A stretch of DNA of 64,000 bases from Lachnospiraceae bacterium JLR.KK002 (lineage in GTDB: Bacteria; Bacillota; Clostridia; Lachnospirales; Lachnospiraceae). A program made the translations under genes and the position numbers. Shown here piece by piece: positions 1-8,861 of this stretch. The notes under the pieces are model-generated. The model saw nothing but the letters and a program-made list of their open reading frames with translations. It had not been told where the DNA came from and searched no databases. Each line of letters opens with the position of its first letter. Position 1 is the stretch's first letter. The stretch lies in assembly GCA_036941025.1 (NCBI GenBank), contig JAYMNP010000001.1, positions 62,001 to 126,000 on the forward strand. Reading direction: 5' to 3'.

Positions 1-308
1 AACTGATTGCCCTGACAGAAGAAGGCAGCATTAACAGCACAGTGGCGAAAGAAGTATTTGAGAAAATATTTGACGAGGACATCGACCCGGATGCTTATGT
101 CAGAGACCATGGACTGAAAACCGTCAACGACGAAGGGGAACTTCGCGCTGTCGTGGAACAGGTGATAAAGGATAACCCAAAATCCGTGGAAGATTACCGG
201 AACGGAAAGGAAAAAGCCATTGGATTTCTGGTGGGCCAGACCATGAAGGCCATGAAGGGAAAGGCAAATCCCGGCATGGTAAATCAGATTTTGAAAGAAT
301 TGTTGTAA
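1..308 (+). CDS. gatB: Asp/Glu-tRNA amidotransferase subunit B, C-terminal part
   Basis: This is the 3' end of a gene that begins before the window; the reading frame is open from base 3. GatB, with GatA and GatC, converts misacylated Glu-tRNA(Gln) or Asp-tRNA(Asn) to the amidated form in the cytoplasm. The roughly 100 residues seen are the helical GatB/YqeY tail that grips the tRNA, including VRDHGLKTVND, a VEDYRNGKEKAIGFLVGQTM segment typical of the family, and the glycine/lysine-rich MKGKANP close to the end. It stops normally with TAA. An insertion sequence remnant begins about 25 bases downstream. Confidence 0.93.
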   Translation, partial: LIALTEEGSINSTVAKEVFEKIFDEDIDPDAYVRDHGLKTVNDEGELRAVVEQVIKDNPKSVEDYRNGKEKAIGFLVGQTMKAMKGKANPGMVNQILKELL

Positions 309-331
309 CTGTCTCCCTCCTGGGATATAAT

Positions 332-967
332 ATGGAAAAGCAATACCGGAGACCCGGAAAAAACCGGAAGAACCGGGAGCTGTTTTCCGGCCTTGCCATT
401 GAAAAAGCCGGGGAAACATATACCGGGGAAATGTGCCGGTATCCGGTGATTCTGGTAACGTTGAAATCGGCAAAACAGAGGACTTACAAAAATGCTATGG
501 CATGTCCTGGGGATTCCCTGGCAGGAGAATTTGCCCGGCATGAAAATCAGGTAAAAGGCAAACTGAATCCGGCGGACTGGGAAAAATTCATGGATATCCG
601 GGAACGACGGGGAAGGGAGGAAGATTATCTGACAGGCCTGGCGACGGACACTGACATGAAAGCCCCGTTATGTGTGCAGACACTGGAAAATGCAGCGAGG
701 GCATATCCAGGCATCCGCGGGGCGTTCATCCACAGTGACAGGGGAAGCCGGTATACCAGCCGGCTTTACCGGGATGCAGTCTGTCAATATGGCATCCGGA
801 GATATTTCATCAGCTATTGGAATAACCGGAGGATCTGCTCCTCTGATGGAGGCCTTCCTCCCATGATAAAACGACAGCGATACTATGATTCCCTGAAAGA
901 AGCAGCACAGGATGCAAAATCCCTGAGGAAAATGTGTCAACTAATCTTGACAAAATCACTTTTCTAA
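332..967 (+). pseudogene. IS3-family transposase remnant with internal deletion
   Basis: The C-terminal half is recognisable as an IS3-type integrase-core transposase: FIHSDRGSRYTS around residue 132 carries the second catalytic Asp region, and YWNNRRICS with GGLPPMIKRQRYY is the usual tail. The block between them, which should hold the catalytic Glu and about 45 residues, is missing: QYGIR runs straight into RYFISYWNN. The first 110 residues do not resemble the usual HTH and core N-terminus. I infer a dead remnant left by internal deletion. Its right end cuts into a minus-strand KTR-type gene, so the insertion also damaged that neighbour. Confidence 0.8.
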
Positions 968-1025
968 TTCTGTCACGAGTTTTGTTCCCACAAACAGGAC
1001 AGCGTATCCATTCAGATTTTTCCAT
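968..1025 (-). pseudogene. Cys-rich KTR small protein, truncated
   Basis: A minus-strand frame starts at 1025 with MEKSEWIRCPVCGNKTR, the start of the small Cys-rich KTR proteins that often ride on clostridial integrative elements. After about 20 residues it runs into the transposase remnant, and the second Cys pair expected in an intact protein of about 55-65 residues is missing. What can be seen is one CPVC knuckle and the KTR motif. I infer a fragment of a former mobile element cargo gene destroyed by the IS. Confidence 0.65.
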
Positions 1026-1045
1026 TTTCTTCTTCTTTGGATTTT

Positions 1046-1273
1046 TTATATTTTTCCGGATTCTTTTTGGCTGGAATATGTCGTAGCAAACGCAACACCA
1101 ATGCCTGACATTACCCATCTTATAGCAGCCTCGCAGAAGTCATTAAACGCACCGCCCACCAAAGTACTAATCGAATATATTATCGAAACAGCAAAAAGCA
1201 GGATCGCTGTTCTTAATATTAATCTCTTATTACCTTCCGCAACCTTTACATCTTTCTCAATCTTTTCTTTCAT
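1046..1273 (-). CDS. Small two-helix membrane protein, unknown function
   Basis: The start at 1273 is chosen because AAAGGAGAC lies 7 bases upstream; a start further up lacks a ribosome site. The 75-residue product has a charged N-terminus (MKEKIEKDVK), a hydrophobic helix near residues 20-40 (LILRTAILLFAVSIIYS) and a second weaker one near 50-68 (IRWVMSGIGVAFAT), so an inner-membrane hairpin is likely. I do not recognise a family. It lies directly upstream of the KTR fragment on the same strand and may belong to the same eroded mobile segment. Confidence 0.55.
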   Translation of the reverse strand: MKEKIEKDVKVAEGNKRLILRTAILLFAVSIIYSISTLVGGAFNDFCEAAIRWVMSGIGVAFATTYSSQKESGKI

Positions 1274-1306
1274 TTTTGTGTCTCCTTTCAATAGTTCATC
1301 TAAATA

Positions 1307-1591
1307 TAGGCATTTGCGAAACTCTATAATTGTACTGATTTCATGTACGATTCAGAAAACCTGAATACAAATATTTTCTCATGCAAAAGGTAAGAAATGC
1401 ATTTCAGCACCGTGGAAACGAGACTTAAAAGAGCATGGAAGCCTTTGCTGACATGGTCTTTTGTATTCAAAGGCTCGTTGGAATGTCTGGTGCGTCCGAC
1501 ATGTCGGCCTTTTGTATGATGAAAATATTTAAGAAGAAATGCAGTAATTGTACATGAAATTTTGATAATTTTACAGTTTCGCAATTACCGG
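1307..1591. mobile_element. Miniature inverted-repeat element, family A, copy 1
   Basis: About 285 bp bounded by imperfect inverted repeats. The left end reads AGGCATTTGCGAAACT and the right end is the complement of GGTAATTGCGAAACT, and the symmetry continues inward about 45 bp through TTTCATGTAC. The whole unit aligns base by base with 60678-60963, including a conserved central stretch around 1390-1535. No credible coding sequence is present. A target duplication is not clear for this copy; its ends are more worn than those of the other two. Confidence 0.85.
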
Positions 1592-1610
1592 AAATAATTT
1601 CCTTTTGAAT

Positions 1611-1647
1611 AGAAAAAAACCACACAACTACGAATGTAATTGTGTGG
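1611..1647 (-). terminator. Rho-independent terminator, minus strand
   Basis: CCACACAA and TTGTGTGG form the outer stem of a hairpin with further pairing inside. On the minus strand it is followed by a run of seven T. There is no intact minus-strand gene directly upstream of it, so it may be a relic of DNA lost here. Confidence 0.6.
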
Positions 1648-1676
1648 CGAAAAAGGCGGTTCCTTAAAAATCCACG

Positions 1677-1714
1677 CTCCTGATGTTCCCGTAAGGGACA
1701 GCAGGAGTTTTATG
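1677..1714 (+). terminator. Hairpin with T-rich tail, plus strand
   Basis: CTCCTG and CAGGAG, with inner TTCCC/GGGA, enclose a GTAA loop and are followed by TTTTAT. This would stop plus-strand transcription ahead of the TetR gene. The remaining DNA from 1715 to 1892 holds only the TetR promoter region, with a GAGT-N5-ACTC inverted repeat at about 1817 that could be an operator. Confidence 0.5.
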
Positions 1715-1892
1715 GTGTCAGTATGGCATATTTTTGAAAAAATGTCAAGAAGGCGCAGGAGGCCAGGATACAGGAAATTTTGTGAGAAAATATTTTATGA
1801 CAGGCAGAAATTTCATTGAGTAAATCACTCTGTAAATTTTTCGCTGACTATGCTAATGTTAAGCTGTGTTTATTTACCGGAGGAGATGTTAT

Positions 1893-2480
1893 ATGACAAG
1901 GAAGGAACAAAAGGAAGCCAGAAAAGTACAGATTATTCAGGCTACCCTGGATTTATTCGTGGAACGGGGATATTACGGAACCAAAACAAGCCAGATATCC
2001 AGGCGGGCGGGGATTAGTGAAGGGTTGCTGTTTCATTATTTTCCAACAAAGGAAATTCTGTTAGAAGAGCTGGTAAATATCGGACTGGAAGGGATGCGTA
2101 TGCCCATGCAGGTCAGGGCAGAAAATGGTCTGGATTTTTTTTATCAATTTACGAAACTATTGTTTCTGCAGACCGAAAAAAATCCTTTTATTGCGAAAAT
2201 GTTCGTATTTATGGGACATGTGGCGTGGGCGGAAGATATACCGGAGAAACTTCGTCGGCTGGCCGCTTCGGTCGATACTATTGCATTTTGCCAGAACTGG
2301 GTGGAAGCAGGACAGAAAGATGGAAGCATTCGGAAAGGAAACGTCATGTCGCTGTCAAATATGTACTGGTGTGCGATACACGGAATCATGGAACAGTGTG
2401 CGCTGCATCCGGAAATTCCCCTGCCGGAACCGGAGTGGATAGTGGGTATGCTGCAAAACGATTCAGAAGCAATTGAGTGA
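1893..2480 (+). CDS. TetR/AcrR-family transcriptional regulator
   Basis: A 195-residue DNA-binding repressor. The N-terminal helix-turn-helix is clear: IIQATLDLFVERGYYGTKTS, then ISRRAGISEGLLFHYFPTKE at residues 35-55, the signature of the TetR family. The C-terminal part is the variable ligand-binding and dimer domain and gives no hint of the ligand. The start at 1893 has GGAGGAG 8 bases upstream. It is followed after 26 bases by an FAD oxidoreductase, so the two are probably one operon under autoregulation, the usual arrangement for this family. Confidence 0.9.
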   Translation: MTRKEQKEARKVQIIQATLDLFVERGYYGTKTSQISRRAGISEGLLFHYFPTKEILLEELVNIGLEGMRMPMQVRAENGLDFFYQFTKLLFLQTEKNPFIAKMFVFMGHVAWAEDIPEKLRRLAASVDTIAFCQNWVEAGQKDGSIRKGNVMSLSNMYWCAIHGIMEQCALHPEIPLPEPEWIVGMLQNDSEAIE

Positions 2481-2506
2481 AAATCGTTTATTTATGGAGG
2501 AAAATG

Positions 2507-3988
2507 ATGAGTGAAAACAGAAAAATTGTAATCGCAGGCGGCGGCATTGCCGGATTGTCGGCAGGAATTTATGGCAGACTGGCAGGTTATGACGTGGATA
2601 TTTATGAGAAAAATCCCATTGCCGGCGGCCAGTGTATGGGGTGGAACCGGAAAGGCTGCCATATTGATAACTGTATTCATTGGCTTACCGGAACTAAAAA
2701 AGGGACGTCTCTCCGGAAAGTATGGGAAACAGTGGGAGCCCTGGATGAGCATACGGAATTTGCAGACTGCGACTGCTTTTATACAAGTATCCGGGGAGGT
2801 TTTCAGGTAACACTGTGGAAGGATTTAGAAAGGACGAAGGCAGAACTTCTCCAGTTGTCCCCTGAAGATGAAACGGAAATAAAAAAATTTGTGAAGCATG
2901 TGAAATACGCAGCGGAATGTGAAATGCCAGCTGAGAAGCCTCTGGATGCTATGGGGATTACTGATTATATCCATATGGGAGCTTCCATGGCGGATATGCC
3001 AAAGGTGATGAAGGAATACGGTTCCATTGATCTGGAAGAAATGTCCAGGCGGTTTAAACATCCTGCACTGAAGGCACTGTTTACAGATTATCTGCCCAAA
3101 GAATATGTTGCAAGTTCTTTTCTCGTTTCTTATGCCAGTATTATATCCGGTAATGGTGAAATACCGATGGGCGGTTCTCTGGCAATGGTGCAGCGTATGG
3201 TGAAGCGATTTCAGGAGCTTGGAGGAAATTTATACTGTAATGAACCGGTTTTACGGATTCTGATAAAAAATAAAAAAGCAATCGGGATTGAAAAGGCAGA
3301 CGGGAAAACAGTGCTGGCAGATTATGTTATCTCATCCGTGGATACGATGGAAATGTTCGGCAATTTAGTCGGGAAAAAGTATATGGATGCAAAATGGCGG
3401 TCCTGTTATGCAGATAATGACAAATATCCTCTTTTCACTGCTGTTCAGGCGGCATTTGTGGCTGACCGGGAGGCATATGACGGGAAAGGAACTGTTTTCT
3501 TCGACTGCGCTCCTTTTGAAACCGGGGGAAAGAAAGTGGAGAGAATTTCGGTGAAAAGTTACGAGTATGAACCTGGATTTGCTCCCACAGGAAAAATGGT
3601 ACTCCAGGTAAATGTTCCACAATTCGATAAGGAATACTTTTACTGGAAAGGACTGGAAGGGAAGGAATATGAGAGACAGAAAAAGGAGACAGTAAGGGCA
3701 ATTGAGAAACGATTGCTGACACAGTTCCCCGGCCTGCAGGGGCACATGGAATTTCTTGACTGCTGGACACCCATTACTTACGAACGGTACTGTAATGCAT
3801 ATCATGGAGCATATATGGGATTCATTACGAAAAAAGGCGTAAAGTCTTTTCGTGTGAAAGGAATCATAAAAGGGATAAAAAATCTGTATATTGCCAGCCA
3901 GTGGGTTATGGCGCCGGGCGGACTTCCGGTAGCAGTAACAGCAGGAAAGTTCGCTGTGTGGCGGATTGTTCGGAAAGATAAAAAATGA
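2507..3988 (+). CDS. Phytoene-desaturase-like FAD-dependent oxidoreductase
   Basis: The 493-residue product has an N-terminal Rossmann FAD motif (VIAGGGIAGLSAGIYGRLAG, then E/K-rich DIYEKN) and a C-terminal FAD-binding segment with APGGLPVAVTAGKFA, the layout of CrtI / retinol-saturase-like NAD(P)/FAD oxidoreductases. The middle section is variable and the substrate cannot be read from it. The start at 2507 is preferred over 2504 because GGAGG sits 6 bases before it. The gene is the likely target of the TetR protein immediately upstream. No carotenoid genes are nearby, so a pigment role is not supported. Confidence 0.85.
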   Translation: MSENRKIVIAGGGIAGLSAGIYGRLAGYDVDIYEKNPIAGGQCMGWNRKGCHIDNCIHWLTGTKKGTSLRKVWETVGALDEHTEFADCDCFYTSIRGGFQVTLWKDLERTKAELLQLSPEDETEIKKFVKHVKYAAECEMPAEKPLDAMGITDYIHMGASMADMPKVMKEYGSIDLEEMSRRFKHPALKALFTDYLPKEYVASSFLVSYASIISGNGEIPMGGSLAMVQRMVKRFQELGGNLYCNEPVLRILIKNKKAIGIEKADGKTVLADYVISSVDTMEMFGNLVGKKYMDAKWRSCYADNDKYPLFTAVQAAFVADREAYDGKGTVFFDCAPFETGGKKVERISVKSYEYEPGFAPTGKMVLQVNVPQFDKEYFYWKGLEGKEYERQKKETVRAIEKRLLTQFPGLQGHMEFLDCWTPITYERYCNAYHGAYMGFITKKGVKSFRVKGIIKGIKNLYIASQWVMAPGGLPVAVTAGKFAVWRIVRKDKK

Positions 3989-4041
3989 TGGGAAAACTTT
4001 ATTAACTGGTGCAGAATGTAAAATAGCTACGAATAGCGTAG

Positions 4042-4047
4042 TATAAT
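4042..4047 (+). promoter_or_regulatory. Promoter -10 element before GNAT gene
   Basis: TATAAT stands 25 bases before the GNAT start and immediately after a CTACG-N5-CGTAG inverted repeat that could be an operator. The -35 region is weak. Confidence 0.45.
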
Positions 4048-4071
4048 ATGTATGAGGAGGTCTGAAGAACG

Positions 4072-4533
4072 ATGAAAATTCATATCAGAAATGCAAAACC
4101 GGAAGAATATGGAGCGGTGGAAGCCATTATGAAGCAGGTGCAGCAAATGCATATTGACTGGCGGCCGGATATTTACAGATACAGTGACACGGTGCTGCCT
4201 GCTGACGTATTTGAACAGGCAGTGAAGGATGAAACATTTTTCGTTGCGGAATATGAGGGAATTGTGGCGGGAATTTTATTTATTATGTACCGACATGTCG
4301 AAGGTCCAAATCAGGTGGCCAGAAGTGTTATTTTCATTGATTCCATGGCAGTGGATGAAAATTACCGCGGGAAAGGGATTGGACATGCTTTTTTTGAGTT
4401 TCTGAAAGAACTGAAAAAGCAGAAGGAATATGACGGGATTGAGCTGCAGGTGAACGGGAAAAATAAAGCGGCTTTTCATATGTATGAAAATTGCGGATTT
4501 ACTGTGAAATCCATAAATATGGAGCTGTTATAA
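4072..4533 (+). CDS. GNAT-family N-acetyltransferase
   Basis: A 153-residue cytoplasmic acetyl-CoA-dependent acetyltransferase. The conserved acetyl-CoA loop is visible near residue 100 as VDENYRGKGIGHAFFEFL (the R/Q-x-x-G-x-G/A type motif), preceded by the beta strand IFIDSMAV and followed by ELQVNGKNKAAFHMYENCGF, the usual fourth motif. The acceptor substrate cannot be told. The gene stands alone with AGGAGG upstream and its own -10 element. Confidence 0.9.
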   Translation: MKIHIRNAKPEEYGAVEAIMKQVQQMHIDWRPDIYRYSDTVLPADVFEQAVKDETFFVAEYEGIVAGILFIMYRHVEGPNQVARSVIFIDSMAVDENYRGKGIGHAFFEFLKELKKQKEYDGIELQVNGKNKAAFHMYENCGFTVKSINMELL

Positions 4534-4647
4534 GGCCTCGGCCGGGGAGAAAACGGTATGGATATCGGTAAATGAAACGGGCTTTTTTCCCTGCGGAAGA
4601 TATAGTATGATGGGAACAGACAGGAAAATACAGGGAGGATAAGTCAT

Positions 4648-5112
4648 ATGCTGAGTATTATTTTTAACAGAGGGTCAAAAGATATAGAAAATACGAATTA
4701 TGTGTTCAGTCCGGATACATGGTTTAAATATAATTATGAAGAAGAATGGTTTGAAGATGAACTGGTAAAAGAAATGGTTCGGGATGTAGATGATTCAACA
4801 GTAATATCAGCGTATTCTATTGACAGTCCGGTACTTGGAATCATTGCGCCCGAACGATTGTCGGGAGGTGTGAAAGCACTTATTATTATGTATAAGGAAC
4901 CCACGCTTATTGTTAATGCTTCTGCCTGTGGAAATAATTGTGCGAAATGGATACTGGAAATTGGGAAGAGACAGGATATTACCGTGAGACTGGGGTATGA
5001 AATGGAATTTGAAGAGCCTTTTGAAATTTCTGTCAAAAACAGTGGAAATGTAATTCACAGTTATGAAGAATTCTTAAAGGAATTTCAGGAGGTGGAAATT
5101 TTTGAAGGGTAA
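4648..5112 (+). CDS. DUF4869-family protein
   Basis: A 154-residue soluble protein matching the DUF4869 pattern: early SPDTWFKYNYEEEWFEDELVKEM, a central IDSPVLGIIAPERLSGGVKALI, and ACGNNCAKWILEIG. The family is of unknown function and in Firmicutes usually sits directly before a P-loop ATPase gene, as here, where the two overlap by 11 bases. That coupling suggests a two-protein system. The partner is truncated at this locus, so the pair is probably no longer functional, although this half looks intact. Confidence 0.75.
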   Translation: MLSIIFNRGSKDIENTNYVFSPDTWFKYNYEEEWFEDELVKEMVRDVDDSTVISAYSIDSPVLGIIAPERLSGGVKALIIMYKEPTLIVNASACGNNCAKWILEIGKRQDITVRLGYEMEFEEPFEISVKNSGNVIHSYEEFLKEFQEVEIFEG

Positions 5113-5698
5113 TATAAGAGTAGTGGTATCTACGAAAAAACTTCGTTATGAACTCAACCTGCGCAGAAATATCACGGTGATTCAGGGAAACAGTGCAAGT
5201 GGAAAAACAACTCTGATACAGATAATAAGTGATTATCTTTCCGGCAGAACGGGGCCGGGAACAGAAGTGATTTGTGACAGGAAGTGTGCGGTTTTGTCAG
5301 GAGATGCCGAAAGTGCGGTATTACGATTACAGCTGCTGAAAGAAACAGTGGTATTTGTAGATGAGCAGGAAAGATTTTTATATTCGAAATCTTTTGCAGA
5401 AGCAGTGCTGGCTTCCGGCTGTTACTTTGTATTTATCACAAGAGATAGTCTGAATATGCTGCCATATAGCGTCCATGAGATTTATTATCTGAAGAACAGC
5501 GGGTATTATCAGAATACCAGACAGGTTTATAATTCCATGCACCAGGTATATCCGGAAATAAATGTGAAAAGAATACCGGAATTGTCCGTTATTCTTACGG
5601 AAGATTCCAACGCCGGTTATGAAATGTTCGAAGCAATTTGTAAGGAAGGAAACGCTGGCGGAACTCTGCGACCATCAGCCCTTTATTGCGAAAGCTAA
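5102..5698 (+). pseudogene. P-loop ATPase partner of DUF4869, C-terminally truncated
   Basis: The product begins with a TTG codon 9 bases after AGGAGG and overlaps the DUF4869 gene. Walker A is GNSASGKTT at residues 29-37; a Walker B-like strand ETVVFVDEQE follows near residue 82. The last in-family segment is VILTEDSNAGYEMF near residue 162-175. From about 5645 the DNA is that of a nitroreductase read in another frame, so the final 15 or so residues are not native. I infer that a deletion joined the middle of this gene to the middle of the next. Full-length relatives should carry a further C-terminal domain. Confidence 0.7.
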
Positions 5699-6209
5699 AA
5701 TGGTACTGATTTTCTGTGCGGACTGCCGGAAATGGCTGTCCTTTTACCGGGAGGCAGGGCTGGAACCCAGAAAGCCGGGGCCGGGGGATTTGCTTCTGGC
5801 AGTGGAGGATGCGGTGATTGCGGCTCAGAATGGGGTGACGGCAGCGGAAAGCCTTGGCATCGGCTCCTGCTATATTGGAGATGTGATGGAGTGCGCGGAA
5901 GAAATGAAGGAGCTTCTGTCCCTTCCGGCTTATGTGTATCCTGCCTGTATGCTTGTATTCGGGCGGCCTGTCAGCCAGCAGAAAGAACGGGAAAAGCCGG
6001 AGCGGTTTGCCCTTTCCGATATGGTCTGTGAAAATGCTTATCAGGATAAAGACAGTGAAAGTATCCGCGCTATGTTTTCCGGAAAAACGGGAAACCGGGA
6101 CTATGAATCCTGGATGGAAGCATTCTGGAACCGGAAATATGAAAGTGAATTTTCTGTGGAAATGAATCGCTCCATGGAAGTGTATCTGAAAGATTTCCGG
6201 AAGGAATGA
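5640..6209 (+). pseudogene. Nitroreductase-family protein lacking its N-terminus
   Basis: In-frame homology starts at about 5649 (ETLAELCDHQPFIAKA) and runs to a normal stop. It covers the middle and C-terminal parts of an FMN-dependent nitroreductase: AVEDAVIAAQNGVTAAESLGIGSCYIGDV is the typical dimer/flavin helix. The first 60-70 residues, which carry the SxRxF FMN phosphate motif, are missing, replaced by the truncated ATPase gene. A start codon at 5619 exists but its first residues come from the other gene. Without the FMN-binding N-terminus it should be inactive. Confidence 0.75.
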
Positions 6210-6387
6210 TACGGGATAATCCGGGCTGATTCTGACAAAAACAGAAGATGCTTCCACCGGTTTCAGAATGATATCCGGAAATTTTTGCAATATTTTCGGA
6301 AAAGAATTATACTTTTTTCCAACGGGCTGCTGTGGTATGATGATACAAAAATCTGCCAGAGATGCAGAAATGGAAGGAAAGATCAGA

Positions 6388-6941
6388 ATGGAAAAATATG
6401 TAATCTTTGATATTGACGGAACCTTGAATCAGACAGCTCCCTATGCGGTGGAAGCCTGTCAGACAGCCCTGGCAAACAGGGGAAAACAGGTGTCGGCTCA
6501 GGAAATCATTTCCTGTATCGGATTAAGTCCGGAACTGATTATCCGAAAATTTTTCGGAACATTGGGGAAGAAGAACTGAAATCCGAAGGCTTTCAACTGG
6601 CCATATGTTCAAATAATTTTCCGGAGCATATTGGGCATGTATTACAGGCAATTCAGGTTCGGGAGTATTTTGATGTGATAGCTTCACTGGAGATGGGCAG
6701 GAACAAGGCAGAGGTGTTAAAAAATCTGCTGGAAAAAATAAAACCGGTGCGTGCATGTCTGGCAGGAGAACGGAAATTTGACCTTCAGGCAGCGGAAGAA
6801 AATGGAATTCCTCTGATTGGCTGCGCATACGGATATGCGCCGGAAGAAATACAGCAGGCGGCTGTGGTGATTGCAAAACCGTCAGAGCTGCCGGCAGCAG
6901 TCAGACAGTTGCTGCAGGGAAAGGATTGCGGGATGAAATGA
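6388..6941 (+). pseudogene. HAD-superfamily phosphatase, deleted and frameshifted
   Basis: The start at 6388 has GGAAGG upstream and opens with YVIFDIDGTLN, HAD motif I with the nucleophile Asp. After about 60 residues the frame ends (LGKKN) while the homology continues in another frame from about 6567: GFQLAICSNNF (motif II region), then MGRNKAEVLKNLLEK and GERKFDLQAAEENGIPLIGCAYGY (motif III/IV region). The cap domain between motifs I and II is largely missing. The original was a phosphoglycolate-phosphatase-like protein of about 210 residues. One deletion plus a frame change make it nonfunctional. Confidence 0.8.
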
Positions 6942-8117
6942 ACAAAAGAATGGTATCCGTGATTTACAGACTGTGCCGGCTGAATATAAAAAGCGGCGTG
7001 GTTTCCGGCGGGGAAGATTTTGAGCAGGCCCTTCATTTAACAGAAGACAGGGATTTTTACGATTATAAGCTGTCCAGGGAAGAACGGGTGAGAATAGCGG
7101 CTTCTATTCTGGTCAGTTCTTCAGAGTATGTTACGCTTTCCTCCGCCAGATATCTGAAAAACAAATCAGTCCGGAAGGATGTGATTCAGATGGTGACCCG
7201 CCAGTTTATTGAGAAGATATCGGAAGATCTGGGCATAAACCTGAACGATGATTATGATTTTTTTGAAAATCTGTCCAATCATCTGGCGTCTGTGTTTCAG
7301 GAAAAAAACGTCAGTTATCCGGAAAATCCTGAAGGAGAATGGAAATGTGGCGGAAGCAGTCATTAAGAAAAGAAATATTCTGAAAGGATACGGGAACCGG
7401 GAGCTGTCAGATAAAGATCTGGAATATGTCAGTATCCATGTCTGCGCCGCACTGGAGCGTAGAAAAAACAAAAAAATCGCCTTTCATGTGATTGTGGCCT
7501 GCCATGCCGGAATCGGTACTTCCCGGCTTTTACTGGAAAAACTGAAAACCCATTTTAATTTCCAGATTGTGGATATTGTATCTTCCCATGAAGCTGGAAA
7601 TCTGGAGCCTGGTAAGGCGGATTTTATTATCAGTACCGTTCCGCTGGAAGGTTGCCGGCTGGATTACGTGATTGTCTCACCGTTGCTGAATGATGAAGAT
7701 TATATCTGTGTGGGAAATAAAATTGACGCTCTGCGAAGCAGCCGCCATCTTCCTGTCAGAATTGATGAAAGCGAGATAAAGGCAAAGGGAATGCTTGAGC
7801 GGATTTCACCCATTGTCCAGGAAGCAGTTCCGGAAGCAGCTCCTGCTTTGATGAAAAAAATCAGGAAAGCGGTAAGAGAGTATTTTCACCAGTCTGCGGA
7901 AGCAGATGCGGAAATCTTTGCCCCTTATCTGCACCATCTGCTGCCGCCCTCTCATATTCTGCTGGATGTGGACTGCAGAGACTGGAGAGAGGCAGTCCGC
8001 CAGTCCGGTCAGAAACTGCTGGAGCGGGCAGAATTTAAGGAAAAGCTGCACCGGTGCAGCACCCCGGAGGAAGCGGCCGGAGTTATTGAAGAATACGAAT
8101 ACGAAGTAATGGAATAA
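6926..8117 (+). pseudogene. BglG/LicR-type PTS-regulated antiterminator or activator, broken
   Basis: Two overlapping frames together spell a PRD-containing sugar regulator. The first frame (6926-7366) holds one PRD-like helical domain (SREERVRIAASILVSSSEYV, DDYDFFENLSNHL). The homology then shifts frame near 7340 and continues to 8117 with the end of a second PRD (DLEYVSIHVCAALERRKN), a PTS EIIB-like domain with ACHAGIGTSRLL containing the phosphocysteine, and a stub of an EIIA domain. The N-terminal HTH/RNA-binding domain is absent and EIIA is incomplete. Its neighbours are relics of a PTS sugar operon that it probably once controlled. Confidence 0.75.
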
Positions 8118-8132
8118 GGAGAGTCAGGACAG

Positions 8133-8195
8133 AATGGTTGAAAAGATTTCCATACGTGGGAAACCATTTCAACCGTTCTCTTTTTTTGCACAAAA
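8133..8195 (+). terminator. Rho-independent terminator
   Basis: A long stem pairs GGTTGAAA with TTTCAACC, with further pairing inside (TTTCC/GGAAA), followed by CTTTTTTTG. An outer AGTCAGGA/TCCTGACT pair ending in eight T at about 8222 could form a second nested terminator. Confidence 0.75.
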
Positions 8196-8228
8196 TCTGC
8201 AGGAATCCTGACTGTTTTTTTTGGTTCC

Positions 8229-8437
8229 ATGGAATATCTGGAACCGGGGTGTCAGATTACAGAGGAAGAAGAAACAGGATTTCTGGCGGAATTTCCGGAA
8301 ATGATAAAAGACAGTTCCGTTGTTACCATGTCGGGCAGCATGCCCCAGGGAATGTCCGGGGATATTTACCGTAACATGATTCTGCTGGCAAAAGAAGCCG
8401 GAAAACAGGTGATTCTGGATACCAGCGGAGAAGCGCT
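8229..8437 (+). pseudogene. PfkB-family sugar-phosphate kinase fragment (LacC/FruK type)
   Basis: About 70 residues from the middle of a 1-phosphofructokinase / tagatose-6-phosphate kinase: ITEEEETGFLAEF, SSVVTMSGSMPQGM and AKEAGKQVILDTSGEAL. The ATP-site C-terminus and the N-terminus are absent. At 8438-8440 the sequence changes without a gap into a class II aldolase, in another frame, so a deletion fused the two genes. It is part of a decayed PTS sugar operon. Confidence 0.75.
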
Positions 8438-8439
8438 GA

Positions 8440-8739
8440 AGCCCCAAACTGGATGTGGAACATCTGAGTGAGATTCGGAAAGTGGTTGAGATTCCCCTGG
8501 TGCTTCACGGAACCTCCGGCGTGCCGGACGAGGCGGTAAAAGAATGTATCCGCAGAGGAATCTGCAAGGTGAATTACGCGACAGACTTAAGGATTGCGTT
8601 TACCAGAGGGGTAAATCAGGTGCTGGGTGAAAAGCCGGATACCATTGACCCCAAGAAATACAATGCTCAGGGCCGGGAAGAAGTGAAGAAATATGTGATG
8701 AGCAAGATGGAAGTGTGTGGAAGCGTGGGAAAAGCATAG
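8440..8739 (+). pseudogene. Class II fructose/tagatose bisphosphate aldolase, C-terminal fragment
   Basis: The last 100 residues of a zinc-dependent class II aldolase (FbaA/GatY/KbaY type): PLVLHGTSGVPDEAVKECI holds the zinc-binding His and the phosphate loop, and GICKVNYATDLRIAFTRGV is the active-site Asn/Asp region. The N-terminal two thirds are gone; the fragment joins the kinase remnant directly upstream. Next to HPr and enzyme I relics it points to a former galactitol/tagatose or fructose utilisation operon. Confidence 0.8.
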
Positions 8740-8749
8740 GAGGCAAAGG

Positions 8750-8830
8750 ATGAAAAAATTTTCTTATACAATCAAAGACGAACTGGGAATCCATGGAAGG
8801 CCGGGCAGTTTGCGCAGGATTTCCATGGGG
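8750..8830 (+). pseudogene. HPr-like phosphocarrier fragment
   Basis: After an AGGAGG-like site the frame opens with MKKFSYTIKDELGIHGRP, the N-terminus of HPr with the phosphorylatable His in GIH-x-RP. From about 8803 the expected GQFAQ-type continuation lies in a different frame, and the rest of the 85-residue protein is missing before enzyme I starts at 8862. I infer a frameshift plus deletion. Confidence 0.7.
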
Positions 8831-8861
8831 GTTGGTATTGCCAAAGGAGGCCGAAAGAATA

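Noticed and set aside
1324..1584. A short minus-strand coding frame inside family A, similar to a frame in the copy at 60678
   Set aside because: The similarity is explained by DNA-level conservation of the element; the frame has no ribosome site and runs into the terminal repeat. It is not conserved in the 84-bp copy.
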